A stretch of DNA of 17,275 bases from JBDTSW01 sp051004675 (GCA_051004675.1 JBPCKC010000027.1:1-17275); one strand, 5' to 3'. Positions 6,316 through 13,656 are shown, counted from the first letter of the stretch. Translations and numbers: made by a program. The notes: generated from the letters alone by a model not told the origin.

Positions 6316-7229
6316 CGCCCGTCCGCCTCGGCTTCCAGCACCGCTGCGCTCATCGCCTCCGCGAGGGTCACGGGGCTTGTCTGGAAGAGGTTCATGCCCT
6401 CGGGGTGGCGAACGATCGTCTCGCTCTCCGCCCCCTCGATCAGCGGCCGGGCGACACCGACGTCGACGGGGGTGACGAGCCCCACCCAAAGCGAGGAGAG
6501 CCAGGGCGTGAGCACCGGGACCGGTACGCGCGGCCGCGCGCCGATGCCCAGGGCCTTGGCGCACGCGTCCATCATGCCCGCGTAGGTGGTGACGTCCGGG
6601 CCGCCAATCTCGATCTCCCGGCCGTGGGCCTCCGGCACGTCGGGCGCCTGCATCAGGTATCGAAGGACGTCGGCGATTGCGATCGGCTGGGTCTTGGTCT
6701 GCGTCCACTTCGGGGTCACCATCAGCGGCAGGCGCCGCACGAGGTACATGGCCAGCAGGAAGGACTCGCTTCCCGAGCCGATCACGGCCGCCGCCCGGAA
6801 GTAGGTCACCGGCACCCCGGCCTCCTTCAGCACCTCGGCTGTGTCATGGCGGGACGTGAGGTGCTTCGACCCGCCCTCGCTCAGCCCGCCGAGGTAGATG
6901 ATCAGGCCGACCCCGGCCTGCTTGGCCGCCTCGCCGAAATTGCGCGCCGCGCGCTTGTCGCGCTCCGCGAAGTCGTTGTCGGACGCTCCGCGGCCCATCG
7001 AGTGGATCAGGTAGTAGGCGACGTCAACGCCCTCGAGGGCCGGGGCCAGCGTGTCCGGCTCGAGCACGTCCCCCTTGACGACCTCACACCCGGCGGCCTC
7101 GAGATCACGCGCCTTCGACGGGTCGCGGGCCAGGGCCCGGACGTTGCTCCCGGTCGCGGCCAGCTCCTTCGCCAGCAGGCGCCCGATGTATCCGGTCGCA
7201 CCCGCGACCAGCTTGAAATCCTCGGCCAT
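6312..7229 (-). CDS. Atypical SDR, NAD(P)H-binding YbjT-like protein
   Basis: 305 residues with an N-terminal Rossmann fold. The dinucleotide motif is AGATGYIGRLL (about 9-19), and there is a GDVLEPDTLAPALEGVDVAY segment typical of NmrA/atypical SDRs. The phrase AYYLIHSMG is a hallmark of the YbjT-like branch. Later family segments include IIYLGGLSEGG, FRAAAVIGSGSESF, PIAIADVLRYL and EIGGPDVTTYAGMM. The classical YxxxK catalytic pair is not in its usual place, as expected for this group. Many relatives carry a C-terminal DUF2867 domain; this one stops without it. ATG 7229 is preceded by GGAGGG at 5 nt. Substrate unknown; isoprenoid or lipid-linked substrates are only a guess. Confidence 0.85.
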   Translation of the reverse strand: MAEDFKLVAGATGYIGRLLAKELAATGSNVRALARDPSKARDLEAAGCEVVKGDVLEPDTLAPALEGVDVAYYLIHSMGRGASDNDFAERDKRAARNFGEAAKQAGVGLIIYLGGLSEGGSKHLTSRHDTAEVLKEAGVPVTYFRAAAVIGSGSESFLLAMYLVRRLPLMVTPKWTQTKTQPIAIADVLRYLMQAPDVPEAHGREIEIGGPDVTTYAGMMDACAKALGIGARPRVPVPVLTPWLSSLWVGLVTPVDVGVARPLIEGAESETIVRHPEGMNLFQTSPVTLAEAMSAAVLEAEADGR

Positions 7230-7272
7230 GCCCGCCCTCCTACCCGCTTTTACCCGCGGGTCTCCTAGCGAC

Positions 7273-8286
7273 TCAGCCGTAGCGTCCGCCGGTGACCTCG
7301 CGGAGCTTCGCCTGGTCGTGGCGGGCCCGGACGGTGCGGACCGTGCCCGAGCGCGAGCGCATGACGAGCGACTCGGTCGAGGCCTTCCCGCCCGTGTAGC
7401 GCACGCCCTGGAGGAGCTCGCCGTCGGTGACTCCCGTCGCCGCGAAGAAGACGTCGTCGCCCGAGACGAGGCGGTCGGCGTCGAGCACCTCGCTCAGGTC
7501 GTAGCCCGCGTCGAGCGCGGTCTGGCGCTCGTCGTCGTCGCGCGGCCACAGCCGACCCAGGATCTGCCCGCCGAGGCACTTGATCGCGGCCGCCGAGATC
7601 ACGCCCTCGGGAGTGCCCCCGATCCCCCAGAGGAGGTCCACCCCGCCCTCGCCGGAGACGGCGAAGAGCGCGGCGGACACGTCGCCGTCGGTGATCAGGC
7701 GCACCCGGGCGCCGACCTCGCGCAGGCCCTCGATCTGCTCGGCGTGGCGCGGGCGGTCGAGGATCACGACCGTCACGTCGCCGGCGTCGGTCCCCTTGCG
7801 CTCGGCGACCTTGCGAACCACGTCGGGCAGGGGCTCGTCGAGGGTCAGGAGGTCGGCGATCTCCGAGCCGCCCGCGAGCTTCTCCATGTACACGCAGGGG
7901 CCGGGGTCGAACATCGTGCCCCGTTCCGACAGGGCGATCACGGCGAGCGCGGAGGGCATCCCCCGAGCGGTAAGCCGCGTCCCCTCCAGCGGGTCCACCG
8001 CGATGTCCACCTCCGGCGGGCTGCCGTCGCCGATCCGCTCGCCGTTGAAGAGCATCGGGGCCTCGTCCTTCTCCCCCTCGCCGATGACGACGATGCCGTC
8101 CATCGGGACCGTGTCGAGCAGCAGCCGCATGGCGTCCACCGCGGCACCGTCGGCCGACTCCTTTTGGCCCTTGCCCACCCACCGGGCGGCGGCGAGCGCG
8201 GCTGCCTCGGTCACGCGCACGAGCTCGAGCGCCAGGTTGCGATCGGGCTTCGCGCCCGAGCGGACGTCGTGGGAGATCACGGACAC
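7273..8286 (-). CDS. glpX: Class II fructose-1,6-bisphosphatase
   Basis: Hydrolyses fructose-1,6-bisphosphate to fructose-6-phosphate and phosphate, the committed step of gluconeogenesis; Mg/Mn-dependent and cytosolic. 337 residues, normal for GlpX. The N-terminus RNLALELVRVTEAAALAAAR is typical. Metal-site motifs are GEGEKDEAP (69-77) and DPLEGT (98-103). Later family segments include GDVSAALF, GIGGTPEGVISAAAIKCLGG and a C-terminal GKASTESLVMRSRSGTVR. In actinobacteria GlpX is often the only FBPase. The start is GTG 8286 (a second GTG lies at codon 3). No Shine-Dalgarno is visible and the previous gene ends 12 nt upstream, so translation may depend on coupling with the four-TM protein gene. 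Confidence 0.95.
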   Translation of the reverse strand: MSVISHDVRSGAKPDRNLALELVRVTEAAALAAARWVGKGQKESADGAAVDAMRLLLDTVPMDGIVVIGEGEKDEAPMLFNGERIGDGSPPEVDIAVDPLEGTRLTARGMPSALAVIALSERGTMFDPGPCVYMEKLAGGSEIADLLTLDEPLPDVVRKVAERKGTDAGDVTVVILDRPRHAEQIEGLREVGARVRLITDGDVSAALFAVSGEGGVDLLWGIGGTPEGVISAAAIKCLGGQILGRLWPRDDDERQTALDAGYDLSEVLDADRLVSGDDVFFAATGVTDGELLQGVRYTGGKASTESLVMRSRSGTVRTVRARHDQAKLREVTGGRYG

Positions 8287-8298
8287 GGCGGGGAGGAT

Positions 8299-8790
8299 CT
8301 AGACGGTGCCGGGCGCCTTGCGTGTCTGCTTCTGGCCGGCCTGCGAGCGCAGGAAGCCCGTGGCCGCGATGCCGATCGTGCTAACCAGCGCCAGCCAGTA
8401 GCCCCAGGAGAGGCCGATCCCGAACTCGACGCCGTCGCTGGGGGCGGGCCGGTCGAGGATGCCGTTGTAGGCGATCAGGACCATCGCGGCGAAGCCGGCG
8501 ATCATCGTCATCTCGCCCGGCGGGTAGGAGAGCTTGTGCCCGCGGATCAGGATGTAACCGAGGATCGCCGGCGCGAGCGCGGCGAGCAGCAGCAGCCAGC
8601 TCAGGACCGGGAAGGTCTCGAACCCCGTGCACGACGTGTCCCCGGTGCCGCAGAGCCAGGCGTTCTGCGCGTCGCGTTCGGGCGAGGCCTCGAGCGTGAA
8701 CCACGGGAAGAAGAGGATGCTCGCGATGAGCAGGATCGAGCAGGCTCCGCCAAACAGCGTCCGGTTGCGGTCCAGGCGCGATAGATCCAT
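8299..8790 (-). CDS. Four-helix membrane protein of unknown function
   Basis: 163 residues with four predicted membrane helices: FGGACSILLIASILFFPWFT, LSWLLLLAALAPAILGYILI, MIAGFAAMVLIAY and YWLALVSTIGIAATGFL. The first external loop carries Cys 47 and Cys 54 in LCGTGDTSC, a likely disulfide. The C-terminus is basic and short (QAGQKQTRKAP). No family recognised. It lies 12 nt upstream of glpX on the same strand, so the two are probably one transcript, though no metabolic link is evident. ATG 8790 has no clear Shine-Dalgarno; a -10-like TATAGG at 8805-8800 predicts a start 3 nt before the ATG, i.e. an almost leaderless mRNA. Confidence 0.8.
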   Translation of the reverse strand: MDLSRLDRNRTLFGGACSILLIASILFFPWFTLEASPERDAQNAWLCGTGDTSCTGFETFPVLSWLLLLAALAPAILGYILIRGHKLSYPPGEMTMIAGFAAMVLIAYNGILDRPAPSDGVEFGIGLSWGYWLALVSTIGIAATGFLRSQAGQKQTRKAPGTV

Positions 8791-8799
8791 CTCGCCGAG

Positions 8800-8805
8800 C
8801 CTATA
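8800..8805 (-). promoter_or_regulatory. Candidate -10 box, near-leaderless start of the four-TM gene
   Basis: TATAGG on the minus strand. Its usual distance to +1 puts transcription start near 8793, just before the ATG at 8790. No convincing -35 is seen. Confidence 0.35.
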
Positions 8806-8869
8806 CGGCGCGGGGATCCGATGCCAGCCACAACCGGGTGGCTCGACGGGCCACAGACCCGCAAACGAA

Positions 8870-8875
8870 TAGGTT
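8870..8875 (+). promoter_or_regulatory. Candidate -10 box, leaderless start of the LLM gene
   Basis: TAGGTT ends 7 nt before the GTG at 8882, placing +1 on the G of the start codon. No Shine-Dalgarno intervenes (CCAGGG only). No clear -35. Confidence 0.4.
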
Positions 8876-8881
8876 CCAGGG

Positions 8882-9814
8882 GTGAGCCGCTGGGGCCTTA
8901 CGCTGCCGCTGCCGCAGATCCCACTTCGCGATCAGGGCGAGCTCGTGCGCCGGGCCGAGGCGGCCGGATACACCGACCTGTGGTCGGGCGAGACGAACGG
9001 CCCCGACGGGTTCACGCCGCTCGCGCTGGCGGTCGAGCAGACCGCCACGATGCGCCTCGGAACCGGCGTCGTGGGGGTCTTCACCCGGGGTCCGGCGCTG
9101 TTGGCCCAGCAGGCGATCGCGCTGGCCGATGCCAGCAACGGGCGCTTCGTGCTGGGGATCGGCGCCTCGTCGGATCGGATCGTGGAGGGCTGGAACGACA
9201 TCCCGTTCGAGAAGCCGTTGACTCGCGTCTCGGAAACCGTGGACTTCCTCCGTCCCGCGCTTGCGGGCGAGCGCACGGAGACCGGGTTCAAGATCGACAT
9301 GCCTCCGCCGCAGCCGGTCCCGATCGTCCTCGCCGCCCTGCGGGGCAAGATGCTGCGCCTCGCCGTCGAGAAGGCGGAGGGGGCGTTCTCGAACTACCTC
9401 CCCCTATCCGGGGTGCCGAGGGTGATGGCTGAGCTCGAAGACGCGCCCGAGGGCTTCGAGCTGCTCTGCCGGTTCTTCTGTATCCCGGGCCCGAAGGAGG
9501 AGACCGAGCCGCTCGCCCGCTTCATGTTCGCCTCCTACGCGACCGTCCCGGTGTACGCGAACTTCTTCCGCTGGCTCGGGCACGGCGACGAGATCGCCGA
9601 GATGTGCGACCTCTGGGCCGCCAAGGACCGCCAGGGCGCCGCCGCGGCCGCCCCGTGGGACCTGGTCTCCGAGACGTTCCTGGTCGGCGAGCCGCCTGCG
9701 ATCCGCGAACGGCTCGGCGAGTTCGTCGACGCCGGGGTGACCCTGCCCGTCCTGTTGCCGATCACGACGCCCGACAAGATGGGCGAGCTGATCGAGGCGC
9801 TCGGGCCGGGCTGA
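8882..9814 (+). CDS. LLM-class, probably F420-dependent, oxidoreductase
   Basis: A 310-residue luciferase-like monooxygenase (TIM-barrel) protein. Typical segments are LVRRAEAAGYTDLWSGE near the N-terminus, TATMRLGTGVVGVFTRGPALLAQQAIALAD in two adjoining pieces, GRFVLGIGAS, and the C-terminal FLVGEPPAIRERLGEFVDAG. In actinobacteria this architecture usually means coenzyme F420 as the hydride carrier, though FMN-dependent members exist; the cofactor cannot be decided from sequence here. Substrate unknown. Start GTG 8882 has no Shine-Dalgarno and a -10-like hexamer directly upstream. It is monocistronic: divergent from the four-TM/glpX pair and convergent with egtD, only 15 bp apart at their 3' ends. 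Confidence 0.9.
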   Translation: MSRWGLTLPLPQIPLRDQGELVRRAEAAGYTDLWSGETNGPDGFTPLALAVEQTATMRLGTGVVGVFTRGPALLAQQAIALADASNGRFVLGIGASSDRIVEGWNDIPFEKPLTRVSETVDFLRPALAGERTETGFKIDMPPPQPVPIVLAALRGKMLRLAVEKAEGAFSNYLPLSGVPRVMAELEDAPEGFELLCRFFCIPGPKEETEPLARFMFASYATVPVYANFFRWLGHGDEIAEMCDLWAAKDRQGAAAAAPWDLVSETFLVGEPPAIRERLGEFVDAGVTLPVLLPITTPDKMGELIEALGPG

Positions 9815-9829
9815 GAAACCCGCCGGTCG

Positions 9830-10819
9830 CTACACGGCGCGGGCGAGGCTGAGCGCGTATCGCTCCTCGGGGTCGGTCCACCAGTCCGTCAGCTCCAGGC
9901 CGGCGTCGGCGTAGCTCTCGGAGAGGCGCTCGCGCGTGAACTTGGTCGAGATCTCCGTGCGCATCTCTTCCATCCGCGCGAAGTGGACACGCATGTCGAG
10001 CGCGGTCACGTCTACGAACTGCTGCTCCAGCGAGCGAAGGCGGATGTCCATCCACTCGTTCTCGGCGTCCCAGAAGGCGACGTGCTCGAACGCGTCGGGG
10101 TCGAAGTCGGCCCCGAGCTCGCGGTTCAGGACATTGAGGACGTTCTTGTTGAACTCGGCCGTGACCCCCTCCGCGTCGTCGTAGGCAGCCTCGAGGGGCG
10201 CCCGATCCTTGACGAGGTCGGTCCCCAACAGGAATCGGTCCCCCGGGTACATCAGGGTCGCGATGCGGGCGAGGAACGAGCGCCGCGGCGCCGGGCGGAA
10301 GTTGCCGATCGTGCCGCCGAGGAAGGCGAGGAGGGCCCCCTCCTCCCGCGGGACCCGCTCGAGGTGGGTTTCGTAGTCGCACACGAGCCCGTGCACGCGA
10401 AGGCCCGGGTACTCGGAGACGAGCTCCTCCGCGGTCTGGCGGGTGATCTGCTCGGAGATGTCGACGGGAACGTAGGTGTCCAGGAGCTCGGCGTCGTGCA
10501 TCGAGTCCAGCAGGCAGCGCGTCTTGGCGGCCGACCCCGAGCCGAACTCGATCAGGACGCCCGCACCGGCGGCGTCGACGATCTCCTCGCTTCGCGCCTC
10601 GAGGATCGAGCGCTCGGCGCGGGTCGGGTAGTACTCCTCCAGCTCGGTGATCCGCTCGAAAAGCTGCGAGCCCCGCTCGTCGTAGAAGTACTTCGGCGGC
10701 AGCTCCTTGAACGGGGAGGAGAGGCCCTCCCGCACGTCCTCGGCCATGCCGGCGAGGATGCCCCCGCGCGGCAGGTGCACGTCGATCGCGATCCGTTCTG
10801 CCGTGAGCGGAGTCTCCAC
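9830..10819 (-). CDS. egtD: L-histidine N-alpha-methyltransferase (ergothioneine step 1)
   Basis: Transfers three methyl groups from SAM to the histidine alpha-amine, giving hercynine, the substrate of EgtB. 329 residues, normal length. Motifs: PPKYFYDERGSQLFERIT and YYPTR near the N-terminus (the Tyr corresponds to the histidine-binding Tyr of mycobacterial EgtD), SAM loop EFGSGSAAKT (91-100), FLGGTIGNFRP with the substrate-binding Asn, LLGTDLVKD, and C-terminal TEISTKF, matching the Glu-x-Ser that binds the imidazole. All key positions are present. Start GTG 10819 lies 39 nt past the egtB stop with only a tight AGGA before it. An 11-codon mini-ORF ending in TAG lies in frame just upstream (see 10823-10858). 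Co-transcribed with egtB. Confidence 0.95.
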   Translation of the reverse strand: METPLTAERIAIDVHLPRGGILAGMAEDVREGLSSPFKELPPKYFYDERGSQLFERITELEEYYPTRAERSILEARSEEIVDAAGAGVLIEFGSGSAAKTRCLLDSMHDAELLDTYVPVDISEQITRQTAEELVSEYPGLRVHGLVCDYETHLERVPREEGALLAFLGGTIGNFRPAPRRSFLARIATLMYPGDRFLLGTDLVKDRAPLEAAYDDAEGVTAEFNKNVLNVLNRELGADFDPDAFEHVAFWDAENEWMDIRLRSLEQQFVDVTALDMRVHFARMEEMRTEISTKFTRERLSESYADAGLELTDWWTDPEERYALSLARAV

Positions 10820-10822
10820 GTC

Positions 10823-10858
10823 CTACCCGCCGACCCGCTCGAACCCGATTCGTTTCAT
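10823..10858 (-). CDS. 11-codon mini-ORF between egtB and egtD
   Basis: ATG at 10858 overlaps the egtB stop as TGATG. The frame reads MKRIGFERVGG and ends in TAG, then GAC, then the GTG of egtD, all in the same frame. It could be a short coupling cistron that carries terminating ribosomes to egtD, or the relic of a longer EgtD N-terminus cut off by an amber mutation. It could also be chance. Confidence 0.35.
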   Translation of the reverse strand: MKRIGFERVGG

Positions 10859-12033
10859 CACACGTCCCTCGCGCAGCGGAAGCCCGAGAAGATCTGCGAT
10901 CTGGAGGCGAGGTCCCAGTTTCGAAACGACGTCCTGATCACGTCGCGGCGCGTCGCCCAGGCGCCGCCGCGAAGGACCTTGTAGCCCTCGCCGAAGAAGA
11001 CCTCCGAGTACTCGGGATACGGGAACGCCTCGAACCCCGGGTAGGCCTCGAACTCCGACGCGGTCCACTCCCACACGTCGCCCAGCATCTGCACCGCGCC
11101 GCTGGCGGCCGGGGCGTCGGCATAGGCGCCGGCGGGAGCGCAGCCGAAGGAGAGCTGGTCGAGGTTGGCGCGCTCACGGTCGGCGCCCGCGGCGGCGGCC
11201 TCCCACTCGAGCTCCGTCGGCAGGCGCTTACCGGCCCACCGGGCGAAGGCGTCGGCCTGATGCCAATCCACGTGCACCACGGGGAGCGCAGGGTCGACCT
11301 CCTCGGCCGCGCCCATCGCGATCCGAACCCAGCCCCCCTCGCCGTCGCGCTCCCAGTACTTCGGCGGCTCGCCATCCGTCTCCACCAGGAACTGGGCGAA
11401 GGCGCCGCTGGATACGGGGGTTCGGTCGATCTCGAAGGCGTCCAGCTCGACCCTGTGGCGCGGGCGCTCGTTGTCGTAGGCGAACCCCTCGCCGGCGGCG
11501 CCCACCGTATGCGCGCCGGCCTCCACCCGGACCATGGCCGGCCCGTCCGGAGCGGGCTCGCACGCCGGAGACGTGTCGCGCTCGGCCGGCTCGTAGCTCT
11601 CGACCATCTGCAGGAGCTGGAGCATCGTCTCACCGTGCTGGTGCTCGTGCGCGAGGAGCATCTCGTAGATGAGCGCGCCCTCGAGCAGTGGGTCGGACGG
11701 GTCGTCCAGGTCGATCCCCTCGAGCACCTCCAGGGTCCGCGCGCGCACCTCCTGCATGTAGGCGCGGAGCCGCTCGCCGCGCAGGATGGGCAGCTCGTTG
11801 CGCCCCGCCCGCGGGTTCTCGATCGCGTCGTAGAGGCGCCCGAGGTCGCCATCCATCGGGTCGCGGCCGCCGATGCGCTGCACCAACCACAGCTCCTCGA
11901 AGTTCGCGATGTGGCCGAGATCCCAGCTCAGCGGGCTGAGGACGGGGGTGTAGACGCGGTTGAGCTGCTCGTCGGAGAGCGGCTCGATCAGCAGAAGGGT
12001 GCGCTCCCGCGCCTCCGCGAGGCGGTCGGCGAT
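10858..12033 (-). CDS. egtB: Hercynine oxygenase (sulfoxide synthase) EgtB
   Basis: Non-heme iron enzyme that oxidatively joins hercynine to gamma-glutamylcysteine (or cysteine in some types), the central C-S bond step of ergothioneine synthesis. The DinB-like N-terminal domain supplies iron ligands: WDLGHIANFEE and AHEHQHGETM (His and His-x3-His). The FGE-sulfatase-like C-terminal domain has KRLPTELEWEAAA, QMLGDVWEWTASEFEAYPGF, VLRGGAWATRRDV and SFRNWDL...FSGFRCARD. The first ATG/GTG/TTG in frame is TTG 11886, which would delete the first His. The frame clearly codes upstream: ADRLAEARERTLLLIEPLSD, then NRVYTPVLSPLSWDLGH. I set the start at ATC 12033, preceded by GGGGACAGG. A GTC at 12051 is the alternative if one base is wrong. 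About 391 residues. Confidence 0.9.
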   Translation of the reverse strand: MADRLAEARERTLLLIEPLSDEQLNRVYTPVLSPLSWDLGHIANFEELWLVQRIGGRDPMDGDLGRLYDAIENPRAGRNELPILRGERLRAYMQEVRARTLEVLEGIDLDDPSDPLLEGALIYEMLLAHEHQHGETMLQLLQMVESYEPAERDTSPACEPAPDGPAMVRVEAGAHTVGAAGEGFAYDNERPRHRVELDAFEIDRTPVSSGAFAQFLVETDGEPPKYWERDGEGGWVRIAMGAAEEVDPALPVVHVDWHQADAFARWAGKRLPTELEWEAAAAGADRERANLDQLSFGCAPAGAYADAPAASGAVQMLGDVWEWTASEFEAYPGFEAFPYPEYSEVFFGEGYKVLRGGAWATRRDVIRTSFRNWDLASRSQIFSGFRCARDV

Positions 12034-12087
12034 CCTGTCCCCAGTGGTGACCTGAACGGGCGCAGCGATCGAGGAACGGTAGCGAGA

Positions 12088-12093
12088 TAGTCT
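12088..12093 (+). promoter_or_regulatory. Candidate -10 box, leaderless start of the SDR gene
   Basis: TAGTCT ends 8 nt before GTG 12102, so +1 is predicted within 2 nt of the start codon. No Shine-Dalgarno is present between them. It lies in the divergent egtB/SDR gap. Confidence 0.35.
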
Positions 12094-12101
12094 CTTCGGC
12101 C

Positions 12102-12869
12102 GTGAGGATCGAGGGAACAGGTGCGCTGGTCGCGGGCGGGGCCTCGGGCCTCGGGGAGGCCACCTCGCGCCTGCTGCACGAGCGGGGCGCGAGCGTCGTG
12201 ATCGCCGACATGAACGCCGAGAAGGGCGAGGCGCTCGCGGGCGAGCTGGGCGAGCGGGCCTCCTTCGTCGAGGCGAACGTGACGGGGCCCGGGCCGGTCC
12301 AGGCGGCGGTCGAGGCCGCCGCGGCCGCGGACGGCGGCCTGAGGATCTCGATCTGCTGCGCGGGGATCGGCTGGGCCCAGCGAACAGCCGGCAAGCAGGG
12401 CCCGCACGACCTCGAGATATTCCACAACGTGATCAAGGTCAACCTGATCGGCACCTTCAACGTCCTGCGCCTGGCGGCCGCCGTGATGGTCGACAACGAG
12501 CCCGACGAGGGCGGCGAACGAGGGGTTTGCGTCAACACGGCTTCCATTGCCGCCTTCGACGGGCAGATCGGCCAGGTCGCCTACTCCGCCTCGAAGGGCG
12601 GCATCGTGGGGCTCACCCTGCCCGCCGCGCGAGATCTCGCCGGGCGCGGCGTGCGCGTGAACACGATCGCCCCGGGCACCTTCGACACCCCCCTTTTGGC
12701 CGCGCTGCCCGAGGAGGCGCGCGACGAGCTCGGGGCCACCATCCCCTTCCCCTCACGGCTCGGCGAGCCTCCGGAGTTCGCGGCGCTCGTCGGCCACATC
12801 GTCGAGAACGCGATGCTGAACGGCGAGACGATCCGCCTGGACGGCGCGCTGAGGATGCCCCCGCGATGA
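12102..12869 (+). CDS. Classical SDR, HSD10/3-hydroxyacyl-CoA dehydrogenase-like
   Basis: 255 residues, a classical short-chain dehydrogenase. The NAD-binding motif is GGASGLG (12-18), with VVIADMN after the second strand, so Asp 36 probably selects NAD over NADP. An NxxG-like segment with Asn 114 precedes catalytic Ser 148 (NTASIAA), Tyr 161 and Lys 165 (YSASK). The C-terminal part has RVNTIAPGTFDTPLL and NGETIRLDGALRM. Overall it resembles type-10 17-beta-HSD / 3-hydroxy-2-methylbutyryl-CoA dehydrogenases of fatty-acid or branched-chain amino-acid breakdown; the substrate is inferred from family only. The GTG 12102 start has no Shine-Dalgarno. It is divergent from egtB and ends in a strong hairpin (12876-12900). 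Confidence 0.88.
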   Translation: MRIEGTGALVAGGASGLGEATSRLLHERGASVVIADMNAEKGEALAGELGERASFVEANVTGPGPVQAAVEAAAAADGGLRISICCAGIGWAQRTAGKQGPHDLEIFHNVIKVNLIGTFNVLRLAAAVMVDNEPDEGGERGVCVNTASIAAFDGQIGQVAYSASKGGIVGLTLPAARDLAGRGVRVNTIAPGTFDTPLLAALPEEARDELGATIPFPSRLGEPPEFAALVGHIVENAMLNGETIRLDGALRMPPR

Positions 12870-12875
12870 GCGGGC

Positions 12876-12900
12876 CGGGCAAGGCGCTGCGCTTTGCCCG
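12876..12900 (+). terminator. Strong hairpin terminator after the SDR gene
   Basis: An 11-bp stem, CGGGCAAGGCG (12876-12886) with CGCTTTGCCCG (12890-12900), including one G-U and a CTG loop, begins 7 nt after the SDR stop. No T-tract follows, as is common in high-GC actinobacteria. Confidence 0.6.
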
Positions 12901-12952
12901 CAAGTGGGGTCATAGGCGCGGGATCGGGCAAAGCGGCGCCCGCAGGCTCACG

Positions 12953-12958
12953 TAAAGT
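12953..12958 (+). promoter_or_regulatory. Candidate -10 box, leaderless start of the FHA gene
   Basis: TAAAGT ends 9 nt before ATG 12967, predicting +1 at about 12965-12967. The interval CCCCGGGT has no Shine-Dalgarno. Confidence 0.4.
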
Positions 12959-12966
12959 CCCCGGGT

Positions 12967-13644
12967 ATGGCGGCCCAGGGCCCAAAGGCGCAGACCGCGC
13001 CCGAGCTGAAGGCCCAGATCGAGGCCGAGCGCGAGGGCCGCCCCTTCCTCGTCTACCGCGACGGGACCGAGGAGCAATGCATCGTGCCGGTGCCGGAGGG
13101 CAGCGAGGAGATGTGGGTGGGCCGTCGCGAGGCCGCCGACATCCGCCTCGACTTCGACGACGAGGTGTCAGGCCTGCACGCGCAGCTCGAGTTCGTCGGC
13201 GACGAGTGCACCGTGGTCGACGACGGCCTCTCGCGCAACGGCTCCTACGTCAACGGTGAGCGGGTACGCGGGCGCAAGCTCCTGCGCGACGCCGACGTGC
13301 TGCGTTTCGGCAAGACGCTCGTGCTCTACCGGGCGCCGGGCGGCGAGAGGGGCGAGTCCACCGTGCTGTCGGCCGACGTCCTCGAGGCCGGCGGCGTCTC
13401 GCCGGCCCAAAAGCGGGTGCTGATCGCGCTCTGTCGCCCCTATAAAGACGGCGCCTCATTCGCGACGCCGGCGACGAACGGCCAGATCGGTGAGGAGCTC
13501 CACCTCTCCGTGGATGCCGTGAAGACCCACCTGCGGGCGCTCTTCGAGAAGTTCGGCGTCGGCGAGCTGCCCCAGAACCAAAAGCGCGTGGCGCTCGTGG
13601 AGCGGGCGCTCCAGAGCGGAATGGTCGCCGAGCGCGACCTCTAG
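12967..13644 (+). CDS. FHA-domain protein with C-terminal HTH
   Basis: 225 residues. After a charged N-terminal helix (1-25), an FHA phosphothreonine-binding domain spans about 48-122: VGRREAADIRL, the Ser-x-x-His motif in EVSGLHAQL (Ser 68, His 71), SRNGSYVNG (Asn 91-Gly 92) and DADVLRFGKTLVLY. The C-terminal part (about 143-215) is helical with a helix-turn-helix: NGQIGEELHLSVDAVKTHLR followed by FEKFGV. The arrangement suggests a regulator whose DNA binding is tied to Ser/Thr-kinase signalling by intramolecular or partner phosphothreonine recognition, as in EmbR-like proteins, but with the domains in the opposite order. No kinase gene is in the window. It stands alone between hairpins at 12876 and 13657. 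Confidence 0.88.
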   Translation: MAAQGPKAQTAPELKAQIEAEREGRPFLVYRDGTEEQCIVPVPEGSEEMWVGRREAADIRLDFDDEVSGLHAQLEFVGDECTVVDDGLSRNGSYVNGERVRGRKLLRDADVLRFGKTLVLYRAPGGERGESTVLSADVLEAGGVSPAQKRVLIALCRPYKDGASFATPATNGQIGEELHLSVDAVKTHLRALFEKFGVGELPQNQKRVALVERALQSGMVAERDL

Positions 13645-13656
13645 CGCGTCGGGAGC

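Noticed and set aside
5796..7268. A 490-codon plus-strand frame overlapping the 5653-6315 gene and the SDR
   Set aside because: Crosses two real genes in the wrong frame and strand; Arg/Pro/Gly-rich without motif.
7230..7272. Direct repeats TACCCGC...TACCCGCGGG between glpX and the SDR as a terminator
   Set aside because: Stem only 5 bp with an 8-nt loop; too weak to annotate separately.
7051..8784. A 577-codon plus-strand open frame opposite the SDR, glpX and four-TM genes
   Set aside because: Antisense shadow: its reading covers the complements of three confidently identified genes and has no recognisable domain.
12866..12955. 29-codon ORF starting ATGA at the SDR stop and ending TAA before the FHA gene
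   Set aside because: It contains the terminator hairpin at 12876-12900 and its stop is the putative -10 box; composition is Arg/Gly-rich and no ribosome site is seen. Probably chance.
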